The notes under the pieces were generated by a model. That model had not been told where the DNA came from and did no database searches. It was given only the letters and a program-made list of their open reading frames with translations. Below are positions 1-10,282 of a DNA stretch of 64,000 bases, in pieces (the first letter of the stretch is position 1; each line of letters starts with the position of its first letter). This DNA comes from Jannaschia sp. M317. GTDB taxonomy: Bacteria > Pseudomonadota > Alphaproteobacteria > Rhodobacterales > Rhodobacteraceae. The DNA is taken from positions 3,439,001 to 3,503,000 of the forward strand of contig NZ_CP081155.1 of NCBI RefSeq assembly GCF_025141175.1, written 5' to 3'. A program made the translations under genes and the position numbers.

Positions 1-368
1 TCACCGTGCGTCTGCGCGACGGGCTGGTGGTGGTGCACTGCGATCCGGGTCCGTTCCAGCCGCGCCTGCTGAAGAAACCGCGCGAGCGGCTCTTGCGGGA
101 ATTCGCGCGTCGGCGCGGCGATCCGGCCCAGGGCGGGGCCACGCGCGACGGGCTCATGACCTCATACCGGCAGGACGCGCTGGCGCTGGCGGCGCATCTG
201 GCGGCGCATGGGGCCTGCAAGGGCAGCGTGGCGCGGGATGCCACCGAGGTGCCGCAGGCGACGCGGATCCTGCGGGACAATCATTACGGGTGGTTCGTGA
301 AGATATCGGTCGGGGTCTATGACCTGTCGGAAGCCGGGCGCGCGGTCGCGACGGGGACAAATCCTTAA
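1..368 (+). CDS. DUF2161 family protein, C-terminal part (cut by window start)
   Basis: The reading frame is open from the first base to a TAA at 366-368, so only the last ~121 residues are visible and the true start lies upstream. The visible part resembles the C-terminal half of the DUF2161 (COG5482) family, common in Rhodobacterales and proposed to belong to the PD-(D/E)XK nuclease-like group. Recognisable stretches are LLKKPRERLLREFARRRGDP, the conserved GLMTSYRQDAL block and a winged-helix-like tail (ATRILRDNHYGWFVKI). No enzymatic role is established. The last three codons and the stop lie inside a hairpin repeat (358-403), so the natural C-terminus may have been altered by that element. 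The family call rests on recalled similarity. Confidence 0.75.
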   Translation, partial: TVRLRDGLVVVHCDPGPFQPRLLKKPRERLLREFARRRGDPAQGGATRDGLMTSYRQDALALAAHLAAHGACKGSVARDATEVPQATRILRDNHYGWFVKISVGVYDLSEAGRAVATGTNP

Positions 369-403
369 ATAAGGATTTGAGGCAAACTTTTCGTGAAAGT
401 TTG
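358..403. repeat. Double-hairpin element, copy 1
   Basis: Two perfect hairpins stand in tandem: CAAATCCTT (358-366) pairs with AAGGATTTG (371-379), and CAAACTTT (383-390) pairs with AAAGTTTG (396-403). The TAA stop of the upstream gene lies within the first stem. The same two stems recur at 32137-32183, and a relative of the first stem occurs at 24847. A role in terminating transcription or protecting mRNA 3' ends is inferred from position only. Confidence 0.75.
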
Positions 404-447
404 CGCCCCCTCTCGACAGCGATACGCCCGCCGGTCACTCAGGGGGC

Positions 448-1278
448 ATGCAGCTATTCCTCCTTGCCGCGCTGGCCATGTGCTTTCTGGCCGCCAATTC
501 CCTGCTGACCCGCGCAGGTGTGCTGGACGGCACGGACCCGCTGGCCTTTGCCGCCCTTCGCGTTGGGGCCGGGGCGGTGGTCCTGTCCCTGCTGTCGCTG
601 CGCCGGGGCATCACCCTGACCGGCGGTCGGCGTTGGGGCGCGGCGCTGGCGCTGGCGATCTATCTGCTCGGGTTTTCCTTGGCCTATCGCACCTTGGACG
701 CGGGCGTCGGCGCGCTGATCCTGTTTGCGATGGTGCAACTGGGGCTGTTCGGGATCGGCCTTGCACGCGGAGAGGGCACGGGACCACGACAACTGGGCGG
801 CATGGCGCTGGCGCTGGGGGGGCTGGCCTGGCTGCTGTGGCCCGGTGAGGGGACGCGGATCGACCTGATCGATGCGGGTCTGATGGTCGCGGCCGGGCTG
901 GCCTGGGCCTTCTATTCGCTGGCTGGGCGGTTCGAGCCGCGCCCCCTGGCCGGATCTGCGGGCAACTTTCTGCTGGCTGCCGGATTGTTCGCGCTGGCCG
1001 CACCGCTTTGGCTGGATGGGCCGATCACCGGGTTCGGCGCGCTGATGGCGGTTCTGTCGGGCGGCGTCGCATCGGGGTTGGGATATGCCATGCTGTTCCG
1101 GGTATTGCCCGCTATGGGCAGTGCCACGGCGGGCCTGGCGCAGCTGTCGGTGCCGGTCATCGCGATGCTGGCTGGCGCGCTGATCCTGGCAGAGGTGCCC
1201 TCGCCCCGCGCGCTGGCTGCCGGCGCGCTCGTATTAGCGGGGATCGCGCTGGCCACCTTGCGTCTGCGCCGGGCGTGA
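448..1278 (+). CDS. EamA/DMT-family transporter
   Basis: A 276-residue, almost wholly hydrophobic protein with about ten predicted membrane helices in two homologous halves (roughly residues 1-130 and 140-270), the architecture of two EamA domains in the drug/metabolite transporter superfamily. Members typically export amino acids, nucleosides or other metabolites. The substrate cannot be read from sequence. The ATG at 448 is preceded by AGGGGG at good spacing. The gene is separated from its upstream neighbour by the double-hairpin repeat and followed 40-odd bases later by the hydrolase gene, so the two may be co-transcribed. Confidence 0.85.
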   Translation: MQLFLLAALAMCFLAANSLLTRAGVLDGTDPLAFAALRVGAGAVVLSLLSLRRGITLTGGRRWGAALALAIYLLGFSLAYRTLDAGVGALILFAMVQLGLFGIGLARGEGTGPRQLGGMALALGGLAWLLWPGEGTRIDLIDAGLMVAAGLAWAFYSLAGRFEPRPLAGSAGNFLLAAGLFALAAPLWLDGPITGFGALMAVLSGGVASGLGYAMLFRVLPAMGSATAGLAQLSVPVIAMLAGALILAEVPSPRALAAGALVLAGIALATLRLRRA

Positions 1279-1321
1279 CGTCACGGGTGTGCTGCGCGCC
1301 CGCGCGGTTTATGTTTACGGA

Positions 1322-2059
1322 ATGATGTTGCGTGCGCTCCTCCTCTCCTTTCTGCCGCTGGCGGCCTTGGCCGGGACGCCCCCCGGCCCGGAATGCGTCG
1401 TGCTGCTGCATGGATTGGCGCGGGAGGATACCTCCTTTCTGCTGATGCAGGAGACGCTGACGCTGGAGGGGTATGCCGTCGTCAACAGCGACTACGACAG
1501 CACCGTGGCCCCGATCGAAGAGCTGGCAAGCACCGCCCTGCCCGAGGCACTGGCCGCCTGCCCCGCTGACGCCTACCGCGTGCATTTCGTCACCCATTCC
1601 ATGGGCGGCATCCTGCTGCGGCAATACGTGTCGCACCATCAGGTGCCGCGCCTGGGCCGGACGGTGATGCTGGCCCCGCCGAATCAGGGTTCGGAACTGG
1701 TAGACGAATTGGGAGAGCTGGCCCCCTTCGAATGGCTGAACGGCCCGGCAGGGGGCCAACTGTCGACCGATGGCCTGCCGGCGCGTCTGGGCCCCGTCTG
1801 GCGCAACGTGGGCATCATCGCCGGATCGCGCAGCCTGAACCCGGTCTATTCGGTGATCCTGCCGGGGGCGGACGACGGCAAGGTGTCGGTCGCATCCACC
1901 AAGGTCGAGGGGATGACGGCGCATCTGACCCTGCCCGTCAGCCACACCTTTCTGATGAACAACCCGGTCGTGATCGGTCAGGTGCTGTCGTTCCTGCGGA
2001 CCGGTCGGTTCGAGCCGGGCCTGGGTCTGCTCGATGTGATCGAGACGCTGACGGACTAA
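1322..2059 (+). CDS. Secreted alpha/beta-hydrolase (lipase-like)
   Basis: The chosen start (ATG 1322, or the adjacent ATG 1325) gives a 245-residue protein beginning with a clear signal peptide (MMLRALLLSFLPLAALAG). The mature part has the lipase/esterase layout: an oxyanion-hole HG pair at about residues 30-31, the nucleophile elbow THSMGG with Ser93, a DDGKVS segment that may supply the acid, and a late SHTF histidine. It resembles the small triacylglycerol-lipase/PGAP1-like hydrolases found as single genes in proteobacteria. It is probably periplasmic or exported. A GTG at 1289 would add 11 residues ahead of the signal peptide and is less likely. Confidence 0.8.
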   Translation: MMLRALLLSFLPLAALAGTPPGPECVVLLHGLAREDTSFLLMQETLTLEGYAVVNSDYDSTVAPIEELASTALPEALAACPADAYRVHFVTHSMGGILLRQYVSHHQVPRLGRTVMLAPPNQGSELVDELGELAPFEWLNGPAGGQLSTDGLPARLGPVWRNVGIIAGSRSLNPVYSVILPGADDGKVSVASTKVEGMTAHLTLPVSHTFLMNNPVVIGQVLSFLRTGRFEPGLGLLDVIETLTD

Positions 2060-2137
2060 TGGAGTAGCGGTGCGGGGCCCCTTCCCCGACGACTATGCCC
2101 GACTGTCTGCGGTCCGGGAATTTCCCCGGCCTGCGGA

Positions 2138-2809
2138 TCACAGGTCGAGGGCGGCCAGGACGGCGTCGAGGTCGTCGTAATGGTGCAGCAGCGCCTCGGG
2201 CGACAGGCTTGACACATCATGGGCACCGGGGCCGAAAGTGACCAGAACACAGGGCACCCGCGCCGCCGTCGCCGTCTTGCGGTCGGTGTCGGTGTCCCCG
2301 ATCAGGACCGCCCGCGCCATGTCCCCGCCCGCGCGGTCCACTGCGGCGACCATGTGGTCGGGATGGGGTTTGCGCACAGGCAGGGTATCGGCACCCACGA
2401 GGCTGTCGAACAAATGCCGCGCGCCCAGGTCGGCCATAAGCTGTTCGGCCAGGCCCTCTGGCTTGTTGGTGGCGATCCCGACGGCATCGCCCTGCGCCCG
2501 CAGGGCCGCGACCGCGTCCAGCGCACCGGGATAAAAGGTGGTGTGCCGGGAAATCGCCTGACCGTAGGCGTCCAGCAGCGGCTGATAGCCCGCATCGACC
2601 AGCGCCTCATCCTCGATGCCCGCGCGCCCGAGGGCCAGGCGCAGCATGGCGCGCCCCCCGCGCAGCGCGGTGGCGCGATCCTCCACCCGGTCCGCATCCA
2701 GCCGTTCCACCTGACCCAGATGCGCCAGGGCCGCATTGGCAGCCGCCAGCAAATCGCCGGAAGTGTCGCAGAGCGTGCCGTCCAGATCGAAAATGACAGT
2801 TCGTTTCAT
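2138..2809 (-). CDS. gph: Phosphoglycolate phosphatase (HAD family)
   Basis: A 223-residue HAD-superfamily phosphatase starting at MKRTVIFDLDGT, where Asp8 and Asp10 form the DxDxT nucleophile motif. Further HAD motifs follow: IATNKPEG (motif II region), VRKPHPDH (motif III lysine) and GDTDTD (motif IV). Length and the DLLAAANAAL cap region fit phosphoglycolate phosphatase, which removes 2-phosphoglycolate formed by DNA repair or photorespiration. Other small HAD phosphatases cannot be fully excluded. The frame continues upstream of this ATG but the extension has no family resemblance. It is divergent from glmU with an 84-base gap. Confidence 0.85.
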   Translation of the reverse strand: MKRTVIFDLDGTLCDTSGDLLAAANAALAHLGQVERLDADRVEDRATALRGGRAMLRLALGRAGIEDEALVDAGYQPLLDAYGQAISRHTTFYPGALDAVAALRAQGDAVGIATNKPEGLAEQLMADLGARHLFDSLVGADTLPVRKPHPDHMVAAVDRAGGDMARAVLIGDTDTDRKTATAARVPCVLVTFGPGAHDVSSLSPEALLHHYDDLDAVLAALDL

Positions 2810-2893
2810 GTCTCGGTGCCCTTTCGCCGATCCCGCCCTTGCGGCACGTCCAAGGGCAGCTAGAACGGCGGGGACCGCAAGGAAAGGCCTCAC

Positions 2894-4236
2894 ATGCCCA
2901 CAGCTCTGATCGTTTTGGCCGCCGGACAGGGCAGCCGCATGCAGTCCGACCTGCCCAAGGTGCTGCATCAGGTCGCCCATGCGCCGCTGCTTGTGCATGC
3001 CTTGATCGCGGGGCAAAGCCTGTCGCCCGACCGCACCGTCATCGTTGCGGGCCATGGCGGCGACGCGGTCGAAGCAGCCGCGCGGGACCACGACCCGGAA
3101 GCCACCGTGGTGCGCCAGACCGAACAACTGGGCACCGGTCACGCTGTGCAACAGGCGCAGGCGGCGCTGGACGGTTTTGCCGGCGATGCGATCGTTCTGT
3201 ATGGTGACACGCCCTTTATCCGGGCCGAGACCCTGCAGGCCATGCTGGACGCGCGCGCCGCCGGGGCCGATGTGGTCGTCCTGGGCTTTGAAGCGGCCGA
3301 TCCCGGTCGGTATGGCCGCCTTGTCGCCGATGGCGACCGGTTGGAGCGGATCGTGGAAGCCAAGGACGCCACCCCCGATGAACTGTCGATCCGGCTGTGC
3401 AATTCCGGCGTTCTGGCCGCCGATGCCGCGACGTTGTTCGCGCTGTTGGATCAGGTCGGCAACGACAATGCCTCAGGCGAATATTACCTGACCGACGTGA
3501 TCGGCCTGGCCCGTGCCGCCCGTCTGTCGGCCCGCGTCGTCACCTGCCCCGAAGCAGAAACGATGGGCGTCAACACCCGTATGGATCTGGCCGCCGCCGA
3601 GGCGACCTTTCAGACCCGCAAGCGTACCGAGGCGATGGAAAACGGGGCCACCCTGACCGCGCCCGAAACGGTGTTCTTCGCCCATGACACCTATCTGGGC
3701 CGGGATGTCATCGTCGAGCCGAACGTCGTCTTCGGCCCCGGCGTCACCGTCGAAAGCGGCGCGACCCTGCGCGCGTTCAGCCATCTGGAGGGGTGCCACG
3801 TCTCTGAGGGATGCGTGATCGGGCCCTATGCCCGCCTGCGTCCGGGGGCGGAACTGGACCGGGGTGCCAAGATCGGCAACTTCGTCGAAGTGAAAAACGC
3901 CCAGGTCCACGAGGGGGCCAAGATCAACCATCTGACCTATGTGGGCGACGCCGAGGTCGGCGCGCGGGCAAATATCGGCGCGGGCACCGTCACCTGCAAT
4001 TACGATGGCTATTTCAAGCACCGGACCGAGATCGGCGAGGACGCCTTTATCGGCTCGTCCACCATGCTGGTGGCCCCGGTGCGCGTGGGCGCGGGCGCGA
4101 TGACCGGCTCGGGCAGCGTGATCACGATGGATGTGGCGGACGGCGCGCTGGCCCTGGGCCGGGCCCAGCAAGTGACCCGCGAAGGCTTTGCCACGCGGCT
4201 GCGGGCCAAACTGAAAGCCGCGAAGGAGAAACGCTG

Positions 4237-4237
<1 letters not shown>
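2894..4237 (+). CDS. glmU: Bifunctional GlmU: GlcNAc-1-P uridyltransferase / glucosamine-1-P acetyltransferase
   Basis: A 447-residue protein with an N-terminal nucleotidyltransferase domain (LAAGQGSRM...LPKVLH, Lys20) and a C-terminal left-handed beta-helix acetyltransferase domain with hexapeptide repeats. The helix carries the signature blocks GNFVEVKNA, INHLTYVGDA and GAGTVTCNYDG. It makes UDP-GlcNAc for peptidoglycan and lipopolysaccharide. The length matches the family. GGAAAGG precedes the ATG. Its TGA overlaps the ATG of glmS by one base, so the two steps of amino-sugar synthesis are translationally coupled. Confidence 0.97.
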
Positions 4238-6042
<1,805 letters not shown>

Positions 6043-6071
6043 GCCCCCTGATCGCATCTGCGCGGGGGGCG

Positions 6072-6129
6072 CGGGGGCTCTGCCCCCGTCCCTGCGGGAC
6101 TCCCCCGCGGTATTTATGGCCAGAGGAAG
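6072..6129 (-). repeat. Dispersed mosaic repeat, copy A
   Basis: A GC hairpin (CGGGGGC 6072-6078, loop tct, GCCCCCG 6082-6088) is followed by the core GTATTTATGGCCAGAGGAAG at 6110-6129. The core with one extra 5' G (21 bases) is identical at 52842-52862 and, inverted, at 45355-45375. The copy lies between glmS and the AlkD-like gene, where the hairpin could terminate glmS transcription. Confidence 0.8.
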
Positions 6130-6151
6130 ACTGGGCCGGATTGGAACGTTG

Positions 6152-6772
6152 ATGACCCTCGATGAGATCATGGCCCGGCTGACGGCCGCCGCAGACCCGG
6201 AACGGGCCGCCAAGGACCGCGCCGCCAATCGCACCGACCGCGAAACACTGGGCGTGGCACCCGAAGTGCTGCGGGATCTGGCGGTGGAGGTGCGCGAGGC
6301 AGTCAGCGTGGATCGTCGGGTTCTGCTGGCGGATGCGCTGTGGCGGGCCGAGGGGTTCGACGCGCGGATGCTGGCGCTGCGGATGCTGACGCAGGCGCGG
6401 ATCCGGCCCGATGTCGGGGTCTGGGCCCTGCTGGAACGCTGGGTGCACCACTTCGACTGTCGGGCCATCGCGGATGCGGGGGCGGCGGCGATCGGGCGCC
6501 GCTTTGCCGCCGATCCGACGCGGCTGACGGTTCTGGACGACTGGGCGGGTGCGGCGAACGTCTGGACCCGGCGCGCGGTGTTCACCGGCACGGCAGGCTT
6601 TGCCAAGCTGCGCCACCCCTCCGAAGCGGAGCAGGCGGCGCGCGAACAGGTGCTGGCCCTGGCCGCCGCCATGACAGACGAGACGCGCCCGGTGATCCGT
6701 CAAGCCATCGACGGCTGGCTGCGCGACCTGGCCAAACACGACCCCGAGCGGGTGGCCGCCTTTCGCGCCTAG
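6152..6772 (+). CDS. AlkD-like DNA alkylation repair protein
   Basis: A 206-residue, alpha-helical protein resembling the HEAT-repeat DNA glycosylase family AlkC/AlkD, which excises N3- and N7-alkyl purines without base flipping. Supporting features are the length, helical repeats (for example [19 protein letters not shown]) and the [10 protein letters not shown] block, which matches the W-x-RR signature before the DNA-binding helix. ATG 6152 is preferred over 6116 because the upstream 12 codons derive from the dispersed repeat. Family assignment is moderately sure, glycosylase activity less so. It overlaps the convergent downstream gene by four bases. Confidence 0.7.
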   Translation: MTLDEIMARLTAAADPERAAKDRAANRTDRETLGVAPEVLRDLAVEVREAVSVDRRVLLADALWRAEGFDARMLALRMLTQARIRPDVGVWALLERWVHHFDCRAIADAGAAAIGRRFAADPTRLTVLDDWAGAANVWTRRAVFTGTAGFAKLRHPSEAEQAAREQVLALAAAMTDETRPVIRQAIDGWLRDLAKHDPERVAAFRA

Positions 6773-7533
6773 GCAGGCACAGCCCGGCGATAAAGGTGCC
6801 AACTGGCATGGCCCAGCACCGGCAGCACCACCAGCAGCCCGGTGAACCAGGGCACCAGGGCCGCCAGTGTCAGCCCCGCGATCAGCGCCGCCCAGGCCGT
6901 CAGGACCACCGGGTTGGCGCGAAACACCGCCAGGCTGTGGCGCATGGCGGTGACGAAATCGACCTCGCGTTCCAACAGCATCGGCAGGCTGACGCAGGTC
7001 ACCGCAAAGAGGAACAGCGCGCAAAGCCCGCCAAACAGAAGTTCTGCCGCGATCATCGCCAGCCCGCGCCCGCCCAGATAACTGGCCAGGTCGTCGGGCG
7101 GGCCCAGCAAGGCCGAGGGCCCCATGATCAGGGCAAACAGCATGTGGGCCACGAAGGACCAGAACAGAAAGTAGATCAGCAGAACCGCACCCGCCCATGG
7201 GATCTGCCGCGTCCGCTCGCGCCAGACGACGCCCAGGACAGCGGGAAAGCTGAGCGGCTCGCCCCCATGAAGGCGGCGCGACACCTCATAGAGGCCGACG
7301 GCCAGGAAGGGCGCGATCAGCGGAAACCCCAGCGACAGCGTCAGCGTCCAGGTGAACAGCCCCGCGCCCAGCCCGCGCAAGGCCAGCCCCGCCAGCACAT
7401 AGATCGCCGCAAAGAACAGCCCGTAATGCGGGGCGGACAGGTAATCGGCCCAGCCCGCGCGCAAGGCGCGGCCCAGGTCGCCGGCGGCCAGCCTTGGGAC
7501 AGGCGGCAGGGGCGCGGGGGGGTCGGGTGTCAT
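6769..7533 (-). CDS. DUF2189 integral membrane protein
   Basis: A 254-residue protein with a short proline-rich N-terminus ([13 protein letters not shown]) and about six membrane helices. The pattern matches DUF2189, a predicted inner-membrane family of unknown function frequent in Alphaproteobacteria, often beside cytochrome oxidase or housekeeping genes. Conserved-looking elements are the LxxGWxDY start of the first helix, the [17 protein letters not shown] block and the [18 protein letters not shown] loop. GGAGGAGC lies six bases before the ATG. It is convergent with the AlkD-like gene (4-base overlap). No function can be assigned. Confidence 0.8.
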   Translation of the reverse strand: MTPDPPAPLPPVPRLAAGDLGRALRAGWADYLSAPHYGLFFAAIYVLAGLALRGLGAGLFTWTLTLSLGFPLIAPFLAVGLYEVSRRLHGGEPLSFPAVLGVVWRERTRQIPWAGAVLLIYFLFWSFVAHMLFALIMGPSALLGPPDDLASYLGGRGLAMIAAELLFGGLCALFLFAVTCVSLPMLLEREVDFVTAMRHSLAVFRANPVVLTAWAALIAGLTLAALVPWFTGLLVVLPVLGHASWHLYRRAVPA

Positions 7534-7597
7534 GACGCTCCTCCTCTGGGGGCGGGATCAGGGTGCGCGGGCGACCGCGGGCCGTCCTTGACCTGCA

Positions 7598-8575
7598 TCA
7601 TGGCGCGGGTTTTGCGCGACGCAATGGGCCGATGACCTCGATCCGGTTGGTCCAGAGGTACGCGTCCAGCCGGGCGGGCACGCGGGCCAACATCTGTTCA
7701 TCGTCGATCCCGCTGGAAAAGCCGGAACCGTCGAGCGGCCCGAGAAGGATCACGGTCGTTCCGTGCGTTGCCATGCGCGCGGTCAACCGGTGCGGCCACC
7801 CCCAGAGCCAGGGGGCCACATTCAACGGCAGCGCGATCAGCCGGTCGCGACAGGCCTCCGGCACGTAGCCGGACCACCCCAGAAGGGCGTAGCGGATCAC
7901 GCAGGCCTTCAGCGCCGGGCGGTCGTAGCCCCGCAAGCCCGGACGCGCCGCCAACGCCGCACGCGTGGGCGGCGCGCCGCCATAGACGCCGAAGACCTGC
8001 GCGTCGTGGTCGCCTGCCGACAGCAGCTCCGCCAGTGCCGCGCCTTCCTCCGCGCGGCGGCTCTTGAAGTTGATGAGGTAGGGGCCGGAGCCATCCGACA
8101 GGACCTCGGCCAGGGTCGGCATCTGCCCCCGTGCGGTGCCCCGCAGGGGGAAGCTCTCTCCGTCGCTGGTATAGCCGTGGCCCAGATCCAACCCGCGCAA
8201 CAGCGTCATCGGCTGTTCATGGGTCACGCCGGTGCCATCGGTCTGACACTCCAGCCGCCAGTCGTGAAAGACCGCGAACTGCCCGTCGGGGGTGAGATGC
8301 ACGTCAATCTCTACCACATCGGCCCCGAACCCGAACGCCGCCTGCATCGAGCGGCGGGTGTTGGCGATATAGTCGTGTGTCACCGGCAGGATAGGGTTGG
8401 CGGTGCAGGTATCGTTCGTTCGCTCCGTTCCCGCACGGATCTGGTGGACACCGCGATGTGCCAGCAGGCGCGGCGTGCGGTCCTCGGGGAGAGCGACGAT
8501 GGCCGAAGTGTTCCCCAGCCAGAGCGCAAGGAGAAGGAGGGAGAAGACCGATAGGGGGCGCATCAGACGGGTCAT
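7598..8575 (-). CDS. Glycerophosphodiester phosphodiesterase family protein, exported
   Basis: A 325-residue protein with an N-terminal signal sequence (PLSVFSLLLLALWLGNTSA) followed by a GDPD domain. The catalytic signatures are HRG near the start of the mature part and, after a family-specific insertion, VEIDVHLTPDG...HDW, giving the metal-binding Glu/Asp and the second His. These enzymes hydrolyse glycerophosphodiesters to glycerol-3-phosphate and an alcohol. The periplasmic location suggests phospholipid head-group scavenging. The start could also be the internal ATG at 8563, because neither has a strong ribosome binding site. It is divergent from lysC. Confidence 0.8.
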   Translation of the reverse strand: MTRLMRPLSVFSLLLLALWLGNTSAIVALPEDRTPRLLAHRGVHQIRAGTERTNDTCTANPILPVTHDYIANTRRSMQAAFGFGADVVEIDVHLTPDGQFAVFHDWRLECQTDGTGVTHEQPMTLLRGLDLGHGYTSDGESFPLRGTARGQMPTLAEVLSDGSGPYLINFKSRRAEEGAALAELLSAGDHDAQVFGVYGGAPPTRAALAARPGLRGYDRPALKACVIRYALLGWSGYVPEACRDRLIALPLNVAPWLWGWPHRLTARMATHGTTVILLGPLDGSGFSSGIDDEQMLARVPARLDAYLWTNRIEVIGPLRRAKPAP

Positions 8576-8678
8576 TCCCGCGACGTTCGCAAAACCGCGC
8601 GATCATGGCAACGCCCCCACCTTGCCCCCGGCCCGGCAAACCCCTAACAGGCCCCGGACCAATGACCCGGAGGCGCCC

Positions 8679-9914
8679 ATGCCGCGACTCGTGATGAAAT
8701 TCGGCGGAACCTCCGTCGCCAACCTCGACCGCATCCGACGCGTTGCCAAACGCGTGGGCGTCGAGGTGGCCAAAGGCTATGAGGTGATCGTCGTCGTCTC
8801 GGCCATGTCGGGCAAGACCAACGAACTGGTGGGTTGGGTGGGTGAAACCTCGCCGATGTATGACGCGCGCGAATACGATGCCGTGGTGTCCTCGGGCGAG
8901 AATGTCACCGCCGGTCTGCTGGCGCTGGTGTTGCAGGAAAACGGCATCGAGGCGCGCAGCTGGCAGGGCTGGCAGGTGCCGGTCAAGACGACCTCGGCCC
9001 ATTCATCCGCGCGGATCGAGGACATCCCGACAGACAATTTCGACGACCGCTTTGCCAAGGGCATGCAGGTCGCCGTCGTCGCGGGCTTTCAGGGTGTCAG
9101 CCCCGAGGGCCGGATCACCACGCTGGGACGCGGTGGGTCGGACACGACCGCCGTGGCCTTTGCCGCCGCCTTCGAGGCGGAGCGTTGCGACATCTACACC
9201 GACGTCGACGGGGTCTATACCACCGACCCGCGCATCGCGTCCAAGGCGCGCAAGCTGGATCGCATCGCCTTTGAGGAAATGCTGGAGCTGGCGTCGCTGG
9301 GCGCAAAGGTTCTGCAGACCCGCTCGGTCGAGCTGGCGATGCGCTACAAGGTGCGGCTGAGGGTTCTCAGCAGTTTTGAGGAACAATCCGACAATGCGGG
9401 CACATTGGTCTGCGACGAGGAGGACATCATGGAATCGAATGTGATCGCAGGCGTGGCCTACAGCCGCGACGAGGCCAAGATGACCCTGGTCTCGGTGGCC
9501 GACCGCCCGGGCGTCAGCGCCGCCATTTTCGGCCCCCTGGCCGAGTCGGGCGTGAACGTGGACATGATCGTCCAGAACATCGCCGAAGACGGCCGCACCG
9601 ACATGACGTTCAGCCTGCCGGTCGATCAGGTGGCGCGCGCCGAAAAAGCGGTACGCGACGCGATGGAGGCCGGGGCCATCAACTTCCACGACCTGATTGC
9701 CGACACGGACGTCAGCAAGGTGTCGGTGGTCGGGATCGGCATGCGGTCGCACGCCGGTGTGGCGGCGCGGATGTTCCAGGCCTTGTCTGCCGAGGGCATC
9801 AACATCAAGGTCATCACCACGTCGGAGATCAAGATCTCCGTCCTGATTGATCGCAAGTACATGGAACTGGCGGTTCAGGCCCTGCACGACGCCTTCGAGC
9901 TGGAAAAAGCCTGA
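8679..9914 (+). CDS. lysC: Aspartate kinase
   Basis: A 411-residue aspartokinase beginning MPRLVMKFGGTSVANLDRI. The amino-acid-kinase domain (about residues 1-235) contains KFGGTS and the GRGGSDTTAVAFA and DIYTDVDGVYTTDPR blocks. Two ACT domains fill the C-terminus, the usual site of feedback control by lysine and/or threonine. It phosphorylates aspartate, the entry step to lysine, threonine, methionine and diaminopimelate. The ATG is fixed by family length and by CCGGAGG seven bases upstream. A longer open frame upstream has no similarity. Single-gene unit; a GC hairpin follows. Confidence 0.96.
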   Translation: MPRLVMKFGGTSVANLDRIRRVAKRVGVEVAKGYEVIVVVSAMSGKTNELVGWVGETSPMYDAREYDAVVSSGENVTAGLLALVLQENGIEARSWQGWQVPVKTTSAHSSARIEDIPTDNFDDRFAKGMQVAVVAGFQGVSPEGRITTLGRGGSDTTAVAFAAAFEAERCDIYTDVDGVYTTDPRIASKARKLDRIAFEEMLELASLGAKVLQTRSVELAMRYKVRLRVLSSFEEQSDNAGTLVCDEEDIMESNVIAGVAYSRDEAKMTLVSVADRPGVSAAIFGPLAESGVNVDMIVQNIAEDGRTDMTFSLPVDQVARAEKAVRDAMEAGAINFHDLIADTDVSKVSVVGIGMRSHAGVAARMFQALSAEGINIKVITTSEIKISVLIDRKYMELAVQALHDAFELEKA

Positions 9915-10282
9915 CGCCCGCCCCCGCCCACGGCGGGGGGGCGTGGGACGGGGTTCTTGGGGCTCAGCCCCGACCCTGCGCAGGCTTGACCGGATCGCCA
10001 GCGCGGGGCCCGACGGACCGGCCAGATGGCCGATGCGGGCACCGCCTTCGTCGGAATTGCAGCCCGGATAACGGGCTGTTCGCCACGATCCTGGCCGGGT
10101 CCGCGCAGGGGGCGACCGACCCGCCCGATCTGCGTATGGTCAAGGTGCCCGATCTTGCAGCAGTGCCGGATCGTGTGGCGACAAACGGCGTCGGGCTGGA
10201 ACATATCCACGATTACTAGGGCTTCGCCCCTCCCCATTGTCACAAACACCGCCTATACCCGGACCCCGACAGGGAGAGTCGG
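9915..10282. other. Intergenic region lysC-ptsP (368 bases)
   Basis: Apart from the two GC hairpins at its left end I see no supportable gene. Short plus-strand frames exist, one encoding LRMVKVPDLAAVPDRVATNG and ending GLEHIHDY at 10219, but they lack a ribosome binding site and any family resemblance. They could be debris of a frameshifted gene. The leader of ptsP (about 10220-10282) presumably holds its promoter, but no convincing -35/-10 pair stands out. Confidence 0.5.
9921..9939 (+). terminator. GC hairpin after lysC
   Basis: Eight bases after the lysC stop, CCCCCGCC (9921-9928) pairs with GGCGGGGG (9932-9939) across a CAC loop. There is no T tract, so termination is inferred. A second short hairpin, GGGGC-TCA-GCCCC, follows at 9959-9971 and resembles the hairpins of the dispersed repeats. 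Confidence 0.45.
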
